Source of the DNA: a virus
Reading direction: 5' to 3' (one strand)
DNA length: 26,648 nt
IMG/VR virus record: IMGVR_UViG_3300043449_002136
Location: 1-26,648 of that record
This document shows, piece by piece, positions 6,027 to 13,175 of this stretch. Under the pieces are notes generated by a model. The model saw only the letters and a program-made list of their open reading frames with translations. It was not told the DNA's origin and ran no database searches. The position numbers and the translations under genes were made by a program. The number at the start of each line of letters is the position of its first letter. Position 1 is the stretch's first letter.

Positions 6027-8228
6027 TCAGAATTCAACTATGTCATCATCAACTTCAATTTCATAAACTCGCTTCCAAATTTTACTACCGTCTGGTTGCT
6101 CTACTAAAAATCTATGGTTTGGAGTGCAATTAATAACTTTACCATTTTCAAAGGTTAACTCTACTGTTGGCTTTTTACCATTGTAGTAAAGTTTATCTAC
6201 AGGCTTGAATCCATCTTTGGTTTCAACTACAATAGGGTCACTAAGATCATACCACCCAACAAGGTCATTTTCTTCAATCTCTTGCCAATCAATACCACCC
6301 GCTTCTGCGATTTGATGGAAATCCATAAATCCGTCAGATGTTTTGATTTTATGTTTATAAAAAAGGCACGACTCACTTGGCATAAAACTCGAGAGTGTTG
6401 AATTACGTAGGCCATAAGTTAGAATATCTTGACGAAGTTCTTCCCAATCGTGACGGAGTTCAACAGAAGAAATCTCATCAACATCTTTCTTGTATGTGTC
6501 AATAGGTAGAATACCCTGAGAATACTTTGTCCTATTGAAATAGTCACAAGGTCCTTTTTCTTTTGCAAGATTCATTGATGCTTTAAGCAGATAATATTGG
6601 AAACTCTCTGCTAATTGATGAGTATGATCCCAGGCAGCTTGATCTTCATAAGATACTCCGAGTTTGGCGAAATAATGGGCCAAACCAACAAATCCAATAC
6701 CAAGTGAGCGCCTGGCTCGGGTTGATTTTTCTGCGGCAGGAACCACATAATCTTGAAAATCAATCAGCTCATCAAGACCACGAACAATAAGATCAGTTAC
6801 ATCTTCAAGTTCTTTGTCTGACTTTACGACTCCAACGTTTACGGCGCCCAATACACAGAGAGCAATTTCACCTTCTGTATCATCAAGAGTTTTAATTGGT
6901 GTTGTCGGAAGAATAACCTCCATACATAAATTTGATTGATTTACCTTATCAATAAAAGAACTATGTGAATTTGCGTGATCAATGTTAAAGATGTAAATGC
7001 GTCCTGTTTCACTGCGTTCATTTAGAAGACTAATAATCAGTTCTTGGGTATTAATTTGTTTTTTCTCTACATAAGGATCATTTTCATATTTTTCATACAT
7101 TACATCAAACTCTGGAGTTCCGAAGACATCGTAAAGTCCAGGTACATCATTAGGACAAAATAGACTAATTACTCCATTACCAATAAATCGCTCATAAAAC
7201 AGTTTTGACATTCCGATGGCATAATCAATATTACGCACACGATTTTCATCGTTACCTTTATTATTTTTAAGAACAATAACCTGTTCAATCTCTTTGTGCC
7301 AAATGGGACAAAAAACGGTCATACTGCCTTTACGCAGACCACCTTGATGCACTGATTCAAGGGCGCTTTGGAAAAACTTAAGATAAGGAACAAGACCAGT
7401 TGAAATAGTTTCTCCATTACGAATTTTAGATCCCAGAGCCCGAACACGCCCGACATCAAGGCCAATGCCTGCCCTATCGGCAACATATTTCATAATTGCC
7501 GAACCAGAAGCAGCAATACTATCTAGATCATCATCAACAGAAATCAGAGTGCAGCTCGCACCTTGTTTCTTATTAGTGCGAACTCCTGCCATAATAGGAG
7601 TAGGAATATTAATTTTATGTTTGCTACTCGCATCATAGTAGCGTTTAATATAACTCAAACGAGTCTCTTTGGGATAATTCTTAAAGAGCGTCAGAGCAAT
7701 CATCATGTACATGAACTGAGGAGTCTCGTACAGTTCTTTTGTTCTTCGGTCTTGTACCAGATACTTATCTACAACTTGACGAAGACCCGCATAAGTGAAA
7801 AGAAAGTCCCTATCGTGATCAATATAAGAATTTAGTTTATCAATCTCTTCTTTAGAGTAACTATCATACACACTGGAATCATAAACATTCTTTGCAACAC
7901 ATTGATTAATGTGCTCTTCCAGATGTGGTAGATCAATACGACCACCGTAAATCTGTTTACGAATGGCAAATAGAAGCAGACGTGCGGCAACATACTGATA
8001 ACCAGGATGCTCAAGAGAAATCAAATCTGATGCAGATTTGATTAGAATTTGTTGAATGTCATCTGTTGAGATGCCATCATAAAATTGAAGACCGCTATTC
8101 ATCTCAACCTGAGATGCAGACACTCCTGAAATGCCCGCACAAGCGGCTTCTACCATAAGATGGATCTTGTCAAGATCCAAATCTACAACATTACCGTTTC
8201 GTTTTTGAACCTTAATTTCTGTTTTCAT
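6027..8228 (-). CDS. nrdA: NrdA N-terminal half: N-extein plus N-intein (113 aa)
   Basis: Large, catalytic subunit of class Ia ribonucleotide reductase. I prefer ATG 8228 (MKTEIKVQKRNG), which overlaps the gp61 stop as ATGA; ATG 8243 would add five residues. Numbering from 8243: ATP-cone at the N-terminus, redox cysteines Cys231 and Cys463, and the active-site loop SNLCMEVILP with Asn438, Cys440 (thiyl radical) and Glu442. The extein ends GLRNSTLSSFMPSES at residue 625, in the substrate phosphate-binding loop (MPSETSS in E. coli), where the intein begins at CLFYKHKIKT. The protein then stops after IEVDDDIVEF. Extein halves sum to 757-762 residues against 761 in E. coli, so nothing is missing. 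This argues for trans-splicing, not decay. Confidence 0.95.
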   Translation of the reverse strand: MKTEIKVQKRNGNVVDLDLDKIHLMVEAACAGISGVSASQVEMNSGLQFYDGISTDDIQQILIKSASDLISLEHPGYQYVAARLLLFAIRKQIYGGRIDLPHLEEHINQCVAKNVYDSSVYDSYSKEEIDKLNSYIDHDRDFLFTYAGLRQVVDKYLVQDRRTKELYETPQFMYMMIALTLFKNYPKETRLSYIKRYYDASSKHKINIPTPIMAGVRTNKKQGASCTLISVDDDLDSIAASGSAIMKYVADRAGIGLDVGRVRALGSKIRNGETISTGLVPYLKFFQSALESVHQGGLRKGSMTVFCPIWHKEIEQVIVLKNNKGNDENRVRNIDYAIGMSKLFYERFIGNGVISLFCPNDVPGLYDVFGTPEFDVMYEKYENDPYVEKKQINTQELIISLLNERSETGRIYIFNIDHANSHSSFIDKVNQSNLCMEVILPTTPIKTLDDTEGEIALCVLGAVNVGVVKSDKELEDVTDLIVRGLDELIDFQDYVVPAAEKSTRARRSLGIGFVGLAHYFAKLGVSYEDQAAWDHTHQLAESFQYYLLKASMNLAKEKGPCDYFNRTKYSQGILPIDTYKKDVDEISSVELRHDWEELRQDILTYGLRNSTLSSFMPSESCLFYKHKIKTSDGFMDFHQIAEAGGIDWQEIEENDLVGWYDLSDPIVVETKDGFKPVDKLYYNGKKPTVELTFENGKVINCTPNHRFLVEQPDGSKIWKRVYEIEVDDDIVEF
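6030..6368 (-). other. N-intein of the split NrdA intein
   Basis: 113 codons starting with Cys1 (CLFYKHKIKTSDG, block A) and holding block B as VINCTPNHRFLV with the required T-x-x-H. No endonuclease domain is inserted. The break falls where homing domains sit in continuous inteins, the usual site for split inteins. Confidence 0.92.
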
Positions 8229-9199
8229 ACCATTCTTTTCCATTTGTTAAATTTGAGTTGAGCTGTGAGACCTTGAAAAGTATTGTTCTTAATGATGTTC
8301 ATCACATCTATGTTGTTAAGAACCATATCGTTGATGTCTTGTTTTTCTATCGGGCTACTTGGCCAGATTACAATTTGAAATCCTTGTGAGATTATTTTTT
8401 CCATTCTCTGAAGAATTTCTTTATTTCTTGGTTCGTTGTCATAAACATAGACTGGGTGAGAAATATTTAGTTGCGATAAGTTTACATCAGCTCCACACAT
8501 TCCGATAGAGTTATCAACAAATTCGGAATCAAATGGCCCCTCAAGAATGTAAACCGGAGAATCCAGTTTAACATCATCATAACCATAAACCTTTGGCGCG
8601 TGTTCCACTAACATAACTGTCATGTACTTAGCTGCCGATTTACGAATTGCTCTACCTTGAATACCAATCAATTTCTTTTTATAGTAAAGAGGTATTACAA
8701 TACGCTCTTCATCCATTGAAACATCTTCAAATACTGGAGTTAATGTATTAACAAACTTTTTAAACTCTTCGGCATAATAAAACCTGTCTGGATTTAATTT
8801 TCGTGAAATTAAATAATCCCTGATTTTTTTATTTTCGCTTGATTTCGGTAGATCTAATTTTTCTTTAAATTCTGGTGGCTTAAAATCAAACTTTGGAGTT
8901 TCAGCTGGAAAGTTTTTTCCGGTGTGCCCATTAGAAAACTTTTCCAGGCAATATTGCCTATGTAGCAAAGGATCAACTTCTTTAATGAAGTTGTTCAAAG
9001 AAGTATTTGCGCCACAGTTGTGGCACTTGTAATTTGTGTTATTTCTAATTTGATAGAAATACCCACGAGCCTTATTTTTGTTTCTCTTTGAATCACCACA
9101 TAAAATACATCTACAGTTGTAAAGATTGTTCTTGACTTTCTTAAACTTTTCAAGTTTTGGAGAAAGAAGATTGATGTATTTTTCGTCTACATAATCCAT
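8225..9199 (-). CDS. 61: DNA primase, T4 gp61 family
   Basis: 324 residues (T4 gp61 has 342). The N-terminal zinc ribbon has the pairs Cys31/Cys34 and Cys59/Cys62 (CILCG...KCHNCG). The Toprim-like catalytic part shows VYILEGPFDSEF with Glu220 and VYVYDNEPRN with Asp254/Glu256, the acidic metal-binding residues. It makes RNA primers for lagging-strand synthesis together with helicase gp41 (15864-17228). It is the first gene after the promoter at 9222-9251, with only about 15 bases of leader and no clear Shine-Dalgarno. Its stop overlaps the nrdA start (ATGA). Confidence 0.93.
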   Translation of the reverse strand: MDYVDEKYINLLSPKLEKFKKVKNNLYNCRCILCGDSKRNKNKARGYFYQIRNNTNYKCHNCGANTSLNNFIKEVDPLLHRQYCLEKFSNGHTGKNFPAETPKFDFKPPEFKEKLDLPKSSENKKIRDYLISRKLNPDRFYYAEEFKKFVNTLTPVFEDVSMDEERIVIPLYYKKKLIGIQGRAIRKSAAKYMTVMLVEHAPKVYGYDDVKLDSPVYILEGPFDSEFVDNSIGMCGADVNLSQLNISHPVYVYDNEPRNKEILQRMEKIISQGFQIVIWPSSPIEKQDINDMVLNNIDVMNIIKNNTFQGLTAQLKFNKWKRMV

Positions 9200-9221
9200 T
9201 TACGATTTGTTCACTCAAGCC

Positions 9222-9251
9222 ATAATAACACAAAGAAGGCAGACCTGTCAA
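9222..9251 (-). promoter_or_regulatory. Sigma70-type promoter for gp61-nrdA-nrdB
   Basis: TTGACA at 9246-9251, an 18-base spacer, and TATTAT at 9222-9227 on the minus strand. The TGA stop of the upstream gene lies inside the -35 box. Confidence 0.8.
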
Positions 9252-9703
9252 GGGTCTCTGCGAACTTCTTCTTGTGATGAGCTGGTGGTGAGACTGCGAT
9301 CAACCCAATTTGAGACCAAAGGAGAAAGAAGACCGGTCATTACAACTAAGACACATCCAATGCCAACTGTCATCCATTTTACTTTAATAATGTCATCAAG
9401 TCTGGTGTCTATCTTACTAACTCTTTCAGATACGTCTATTTCTATTTTTTCTATTCTTTGCTCTGTTCTTTTATAATCATTAGTCAAAGATGTTTCTATT
9501 TCTTCAACCATTTTTATAATCAAAGAATCTGTTTTACTACACTGTTCTATTTTTTGTTCGTGAACAGCCAACATTTTAATTAGATTAGTGTTTGCCTCAC
9601 TAATCTTTTCAATAGCATCATTAAGCTTAGAAATATTATTTGTCACCTCAAATAACTTCTGTTCTAAAACAGCAATTTTTACTGAATCTTCGGTGGTCTG
9701 CAT
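9248..9703 (-). CDS. Coiled-coil protein with one C-terminal membrane segment (XhlA-like)
   Basis: 151 residues. Residues 5-105 are heptad-like and charged (KIAVLEQKLFEVTNNISKLN; RIEKIEIDVSERVSKIDTRL), predicting a long coiled coil. Residues 111-131 (MTVGIGCVLVVMTGLLSPLV) are a single hydrophobic helix, then a short polar tail. This layout is like the XhlA/hemolysin-type membrane proteins of phages, some of which assist lysis, but no diagnostic motif allows a firm assignment. A perfect T4 late promoter TATAAATA lies 46 bases upstream of the ATG, which fits a late lysis or envelope role (inference). No Shine-Dalgarno sequence is strong. Confidence 0.72.
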   Translation of the reverse strand: MQTTEDSVKIAVLEQKLFEVTNNISKLNDAIEKISEANTNLIKMLAVHEQKIEQCSKTDSLIIKMVEEIETSLTNDYKRTEQRIEKIEIDVSERVSKIDTRLDDIIKVKWMTVGIGCVLVVMTGLLSPLVSNWVDRSLTTSSSQEEVRRDP

Positions 9704-9727
9704 TGCTTTGAAATTTATTTGAGTTTA

Positions 9728-9779
9728 TCATAATAATACTTTATAAATTATTTATAAAATTATTAGTTTTTATTATGAT
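9728..9779 (-). repeat. AT-rich inverted repeat around a late promoter
   Basis: ATCATAATAA at 9728-9737 and its complement at 9770-9779 are perfect 10-bp arms. Within them lies a second palindrome (TTATAAA-TTA-TTTATAA, 9741-9757) that includes the late promoter. The outer arm begins at the stop codon of the 80-aa gene. It may act as a weak terminator or control element. Confidence 0.5.
9749..9756 (-). promoter_or_regulatory. T4 late promoter, exact consensus TATAAATA
   Basis: This is the only exact TATAAATA noted ahead of a gene in the window. It serves the coiled-coil membrane protein at 9248-9703. Confidence 0.75.
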
Positions 9780-10021
9780 TAAACAATCCACTTTCTATAT
9801 TTTTGAGGAATAGCCCGAAGGTCTAAATCAGTAATGTTATCGGAGGTTTCTTTTCCCTTTTTTCTTCTTACAGGTTTTCCGAAGAATAGAGGCATTGGTT
9901 CTGTTGTTCCTGCAGTTGGTCCTTCAGCGGGAGAATTAACACCAAATGCACCACCAGTTCCGGGGGCATTTGCGACCATATTCTCTTTTATGATTTTAAT
10001 AACTCGGTCTAAAGGACTCAT
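9779..10021 (-). CDS. 80-aa phage protein, function unknown
   Basis: ATG 10021 overlaps the end of the upstream gene by 26 bases, with a GAGAAG-type ribosome site in that gene. Residues 1-17 are helical (SPLDRVIKIIKENMVA). The middle is Gly/Pro/Thr/Ala-rich and probably disordered (NAPGTGGAFGVNSPAEGP), then come a basic PVRRKKGK and a hydrophobic end (DLDLRAIPQKYRKWIV). The N-A-P-G-T-G-G-x-F pattern recurs in small conserved proteins of T4-like cyanophages in my memory. Position between structural-type genes suggests a virion or assembly protein, which is inference. Confidence 0.7.
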   Translation of the reverse strand: MSPLDRVIKIIKENMVANAPGTGGAFGVNSPAEGPTAGTTEPMPLFFGKPVRRKKGKETSDNITDLDLRAIPQKYRKWIV

Positions 10022-10394
10022 TTGTTAACTTCTCTAACTCTAAGGTACAAAATTCATCTTCAGGAATTTCGTGAATGTAACATTTAGGATAATCAGGAAG
10101 ACGGTTTAAAAATAAAATAAAAACTTTCAAACATCCCCACAAATCAGAATCAATTTTATGAAATAACATTGGAGTTGTTGCATCACCAAAGATATTATAA
10201 AGAATAATAAAGTGATTGATTAATAAATGTGTTTTAAGAATTCCTGTACTCTTGTATTTTTTCAAAAGTCTTTTAATGTATTTGAAATGCCCCAGGTCCT
10301 TTTGAAAGTCTTTTTCAGTTAGGGCCTGGGGATTTTCATAATTTTTTATCGCAAAGAGTAAGAAATTATCTTTATTCAGCTCACTAAAAATCAT
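9996..10394 (-). CDS. Conserved T4-like phage protein of about 130 aa, function unknown
   Basis: 132 residues, a compact, mostly helical protein with a well-ordered composition. MIFSELNKDNFLLFAIKNYE, FKYIKRLLKKYKSTG, LLINHFIILYNIFGDATTPM and IPEDEFCTLELEKL match what I recall of a widespread T4-like phage family (FKYIKR...LNH-x-I-x-LYN-x-FG). The hydrophobic stretches look like core helices, not membrane segments. The start follows the stop of the structural gene by 6 bases, with a TTATAAATG sequence overlapping the ATG. No ribosome site is evident. Confidence 0.8.
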   Translation of the reverse strand: MIFSELNKDNFLLFAIKNYENPQALTEKDFQKDLGHFKYIKRLLKKYKSTGILKTHLLINHFIILYNIFGDATTPMLFHKIDSDLWGCLKVFILFLNRLPDYPKCYIHEIPEDEFCTLELEKLTNESFRPSY

Positions 10395-10400
10395 TTATAA

Positions 10401-11411
10401 TCAGGCACGTACAGATAGAATTTGTGTTCCAGTGCCTAAAGAACCAGTTGTTCCACCACCACCAACATTACGGATAATGTCGGAAGTAAAGGTCTTGGTT
10501 ACGGCACCACCATCATAAGAGTCGGTGATTACACCAACAACACCAGCAGAAAGATTAATCTGTAGATTAGTCTGGGTTGTTCTGGTACTAAAGGTTGCAG
10601 CAACACCGGCACTAATGCTAGAAGCTGAAGTACTACCAGTACCAATAGTCACAGAAGTAGCGCCAACAGAAACTACATTAGCATTTGTAAATGCCCCAGT
10701 AACTGAAAGTGAAGATCCAGCAGATACACCAGAAACACTATTTACAAAGATTACAGATGAACCAGCGGCAACAGTTGCACTAATTGCAGTAGTGTTGAAG
10801 TTAACTTGGGCAGTTAGAACAGTAGTTGGAGGAGTAAAGGTAAATGCAACTCTGTTAGTAATCTGACCATTGTAATTGGAAGAAACGGTTATTCCCTTAT
10901 CATTAAAGAAGTTATGAACAGGGCAATTGCGAGCAATTGAAGTTGCAGTTGCTACAATTGAGGTTGATTGATTTGCGTTATTTGCGTCAAAAGTATTAAT
11001 GAGTACAGTAGCACCAGCGGTTACGTGGACTAACTCATTATAAACTAGATGAACTTCTGGAGCAGAAGTGCTGGTTGAAATGAAGGTGGTCGCACCAGCT
11101 GAAATAGAAATAGGTGAAGAAAGATTGGGATCTTCAAAGAAAATAGCTACTGGAGTAGCGGCACCAAGGCCAGTACGGTTTGATCCAATTCCAGTTGTGT
11201 TGAGACCAACCACAGGAACAAGAATCTCATCATAATAAGAAGTTGAAAGACCGTTATGGTTACGAGTCCCATAATTGCGGTAAACCCAACCACGCTGGTC
11301 AGCAAAACAATTATGTGGTGTGCGATTCCGATCAACATCACTTAGATGCTTTGGAATTGCATAATTGTTATCTAAAGTTTCGGTAGTGGTAGAAATCCCC
11401 CAGATAGCCAT
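10401..11411 (-). CDS. Beta-rich virion structural protein
   Basis: 336 residues. The N-terminal part MAIWGISTTTETLDNNYAIP...NCFADQRGWVYRNYGTRN resembles structural proteins of cyanomyoviruses. From about residue 95 the protein is Ser/Thr/Ala/Gly/Val-rich with alternating hydrophobic residues (ISAGATTFISTST, VSGVSAGSSLSVTGAF), typical of beta-sandwich or fibre-like surface proteins. No catalytic motif, signal peptide or membrane segment is seen. A late promoter lies 33 bases upstream and an AGGT ribosome site precedes the ATG. Likely in the mature particle, possibly a head or tail decoration, but the exact position is not readable. Confidence 0.78.
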   Translation of the reverse strand: MAIWGISTTTETLDNNYAIPKHLSDVDRNRTPHNCFADQRGWVYRNYGTRNHNGLSTSYYDEILVPVVGLNTTGIGSNRTGLGAATPVAIFFEDPNLSSPISISAGATTFISTSTSAPEVHLVYNELVHVTAGATVLINTFDANNANQSTSIVATATSIARNCPVHNFFNDKGITVSSNYNGQITNRVAFTFTPPTTVLTAQVNFNTTAISATVAAGSSVIFVNSVSGVSAGSSLSVTGAFTNANVVSVGATSVTIGTGSTSASSISAGVAATFSTRTTQTNLQINLSAGVVGVITDSYDGGAVTKTFTSDIIRNVGGGGTTGSLGTGTQILSVRA

Positions 11412-11443
11412 TCTTTTTACCTATTTTACTTTTGTTATATTAA

Positions 11444-11451
11444 GTATTTAG
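11444..11451 (-). promoter_or_regulatory. T4-type late promoter (CTAAATAC)
   Basis: Lies 33 bases before the ATG of the beta-rich structural gene and 13 bases downstream of the terminator hairpin that ends the previous unit. Confidence 0.7.
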
Positions 11452-11463
11452 TACTTCACAAAG

Positions 11464-11493
11464 ATTAAAAAAAGGGGGCATTAGCCCCCCTTT
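11464..11493 (-). terminator. Rho-independent terminator
   Basis: On the minus strand GGGGGC, loop TAAT, GCCCCC, then a run of seven or more T. The stem spans 11474-11479 and 11484-11489, just after the 54-aa gene. Confidence 0.9.
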
Positions 11494-11498
11494 GAAAA

Positions 11499-11663
11499 TC
11501 AGACTAGAAGCTTTTTACGAACTAGGTCAACAACATAATTATCAATGTTATTGTCAGTAGTAGCAGCATAACGATCTAATAGGGCAATTACTAGCTCCTT
11601 TACTTCTTTTGAAGCCATTAGAGAAAATAAAATGGGCTTCATTAGAGAAACAATCTTTGCCAT
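11499..11663 (-). CDS. 54-aa conserved-type late protein
   Basis: ATG 11663 to TGA 11499, 54 codons. The protein begins MAKIVSLMKPILFSLMASK and continues with EVKELVIALLDRYAA and NYVVDLVRKKLLV, an amphipathic helical protein with a hydrophobic N-terminal third. Support is unusually complete for its size: a CTAAATAC late promoter 27 bases upstream, a good AAGAGG ribosome site, and a strong terminator directly after it. It is thus a separate, single-gene late unit. I recall similar MAKI...-type small proteins in cyanomyoviruses; function unknown. High expression is likely given its private promoter and terminator. Confidence 0.82.
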   Translation of the reverse strand: MAKIVSLMKPILFSLMASKEVKELVIALLDRYAATTDNNIDNYVVDLVRKKLLV

Positions 11664-11689
11664 TTTGACCTCTTGGGTTAAACGTATAG

Positions 11690-11697
11690 GTATTTAG
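11690..11697 (-). promoter_or_regulatory. T4-type late promoter (CTAAATAC)
   Basis: CTAAATAC 27 bases before the ATG of the 54-aa gene and only 4 bases upstream of the 479-aa gene's stop. Confidence 0.7.
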
Positions 11698-11700
11698 GAA

Positions 11701-13140
11701 TCAGACTCTTTTTGGAATACCCTCGTGCTTGGTAGAGGCATACTTAATCAACTCTTTTTCTGACATAGAGTCTGCAAGTTCAATGACTTGCTTGCTTACT
11801 TTAGATTTGGGCACTTCACCACGCTTGTATGCAAGAGCAAGACCAAATAGCTTTTGTTGCTGCTCACTTACTGCTTTCTCTTCAAGATAAGCCTCGTGTA
11901 ATTCTTCTACAGTGTAACCACCGAGATCAGTCCCTTCTCCAAGAACATCATCAACCCAAAATCTAAAATCTTCGCCAAATAGCTTACCAATTCCGGCACG
12001 AATGCCTTGGGCAACAGCACTGGTAGTTGTATCACCTCGTCTACGGGCTGCTGCAGTAGTACCAGCACCTTTACCCATAGCTCCACCAACTTTAGAAATG
12101 TCTTCACCAGCTCTTCTGGCTGCCTTTTTAACTCCAATTCTACCAAGTTGGGCAAGTTTACTGTCACTTGCAGTATTAAGAGCTGTGGTGGCCCCACTGG
12201 CTGCTTTCTTAACAGTAGATGCAGTTTGGCCAGCCAGATCTCTCGCAGTTTTTAATGCACTACCAACTCGCTCTCTGGCTTTACGATCAGCCTCAACTCT
12301 TTGTTGAATAAAATTAGCAACTGCATTAAGAGCACCGGCTTTTTGTGGAGCAGCTTGTGGTTGAGCCTCTTTTGCTACATCAACGGCAGTTTTAACTTTG
12401 TCAGTATTAATTTTTTTCCGCATCACACCAGGCATTCTGGTATCTAAGGATCTAATTGCCTTTCCCTGTGCTACTGCCGCCTTTGTGAGTTTTCCTGGGG
12501 CTGCTTTTTGTGAAATTCCTCTTTCCTTTCCAGTGGCAGGAGTTTTTTTCTTCCCAGTCAGAGTCCGTGCTTCTGCAATAATATAATCTTCAGCAAGATC
12601 AAAAGCAAACTCTACAAAGTTATCAATTCCAACTTCTTCGGCAACAATCTCAATACCTTCTTCATTTAACCCTTGCTCACAAAAATACTCGGCAGCAATT
12701 TCTATTACATCATTAATGTATTCCTCATCTAAAATAAACTCATCAATAAGTTCTCCACCAAAACTTTCAGCAACTGAACTCAAAGTTGGTTTAAGATTTA
12801 CGGCTTTTGTTGCATAATTATTAACTTTTTTCTTTCCTATCTGAGTTTCTTCGTCAGATACAACCTCACATAAATCCTGTCTCCAATTGGAGAAACTTTC
12901 GTTCGCTTGGACTTTAGGTTTAACAGTATATTTACCAGCCACATAATCGGTGGCTTCTTTTTTAGACATTCCTGATGCCATCATACGGGCAATCATGACA
13001 TCCATAAAATTATTAAGACCATCTTTATTCTGGTCTATTTCTTGGTCTCCACTTACATCTTTTTTACCAGGCTCTATTTCAACCTTTTCGTTTAGGGTGG
13101 AAATTTGTTTAAGATAAATTTCTCTGATGTCTTGAAACAT
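11701..13140 (-). CDS. Late modular protein with DUF3008-like C-terminus, probable structural protein
   Basis: 479 residues. Residues 36-45 (DQNKDGLNNF) form an EF-hand-like loop of the D-x-N-x-D-G type. Residues 115-195 are acidic and helical (DEFILDEEYINDVIEIAAEY). Residues 200-385 are basic, Ala/Lys/Arg/Thr-rich and low complexity. The last 55 residues (EQQQKLFGLALAYKRGEVPK...ADSMSEKELIKYASTKHEG) match the DUF3008 pattern (Q-Q-x-x-G-x-A...A-D-S-M-S-x-K-x-L-x-x-[FY]-A-S-T-K-H-x-G-[LI]-P). Late promoter at 13168-13175. Similar basic modular proteins are particle components in cyanomyoviruses; a prohead or internal role is inferred. Confidence 0.8.
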   Translation of the reverse strand: MFQDIREIYLKQISTLNEKVEIEPGKKDVSGDQEIDQNKDGLNNFMDVMIARMMASGMSKKEATDYVAGKYTVKPKVQANESFSNWRQDLCEVVSDEETQIGKKKVNNYATKAVNLKPTLSSVAESFGGELIDEFILDEEYINDVIEIAAEYFCEQGLNEEGIEIVAEEVGIDNFVEFAFDLAEDYIIAEARTLTGKKKTPATGKERGISQKAAPGKLTKAAVAQGKAIRSLDTRMPGVMRKKINTDKVKTAVDVAKEAQPQAAPQKAGALNAVANFIQQRVEADRKARERVGSALKTARDLAGQTASTVKKAASGATTALNTASDSKLAQLGRIGVKKAARRAGEDISKVGGAMGKGAGTTAAARRRGDTTTSAVAQGIRAGIGKLFGEDFRFWVDDVLGEGTDLGGYTVEELHEAYLEEKAVSEQQQKLFGLALAYKRGEVPKSKVSKQVIELADSMSEKELIKYASTKHEGIPKRV

Positions 13141-13167
13141 TATTAGTAAATTTTAGATTCTTAATAG

Positions 13168-13175
13168 TTATTTAG
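13168..13175 (-). promoter_or_regulatory. T4-type late promoter (CTAAATAA)
   Basis: Overlaps the stop codon of the nucleotidyltransferase-domain gene (the TAA is part of the octamer) and lies 28 bases before the ATG at 13140. Confidence 0.6.

Noticed and set aside
4411-8228. nrdA read as a pseudogene broken by a stop and insertion
   Set aside because: Both breaks coincide exactly with intein ends, all splicing residues and all catalytic residues are intact, and the extein lengths sum to a full protein.
12002-12307. Plus-strand reading frames in the 11701-13140 and 10401-11411 genes
   Set aside because: They are antisense shadows of low-complexity Ala/Thr/Ser-rich genes, with Val/Leu/Ala-rich nonsense composition and no start signals.
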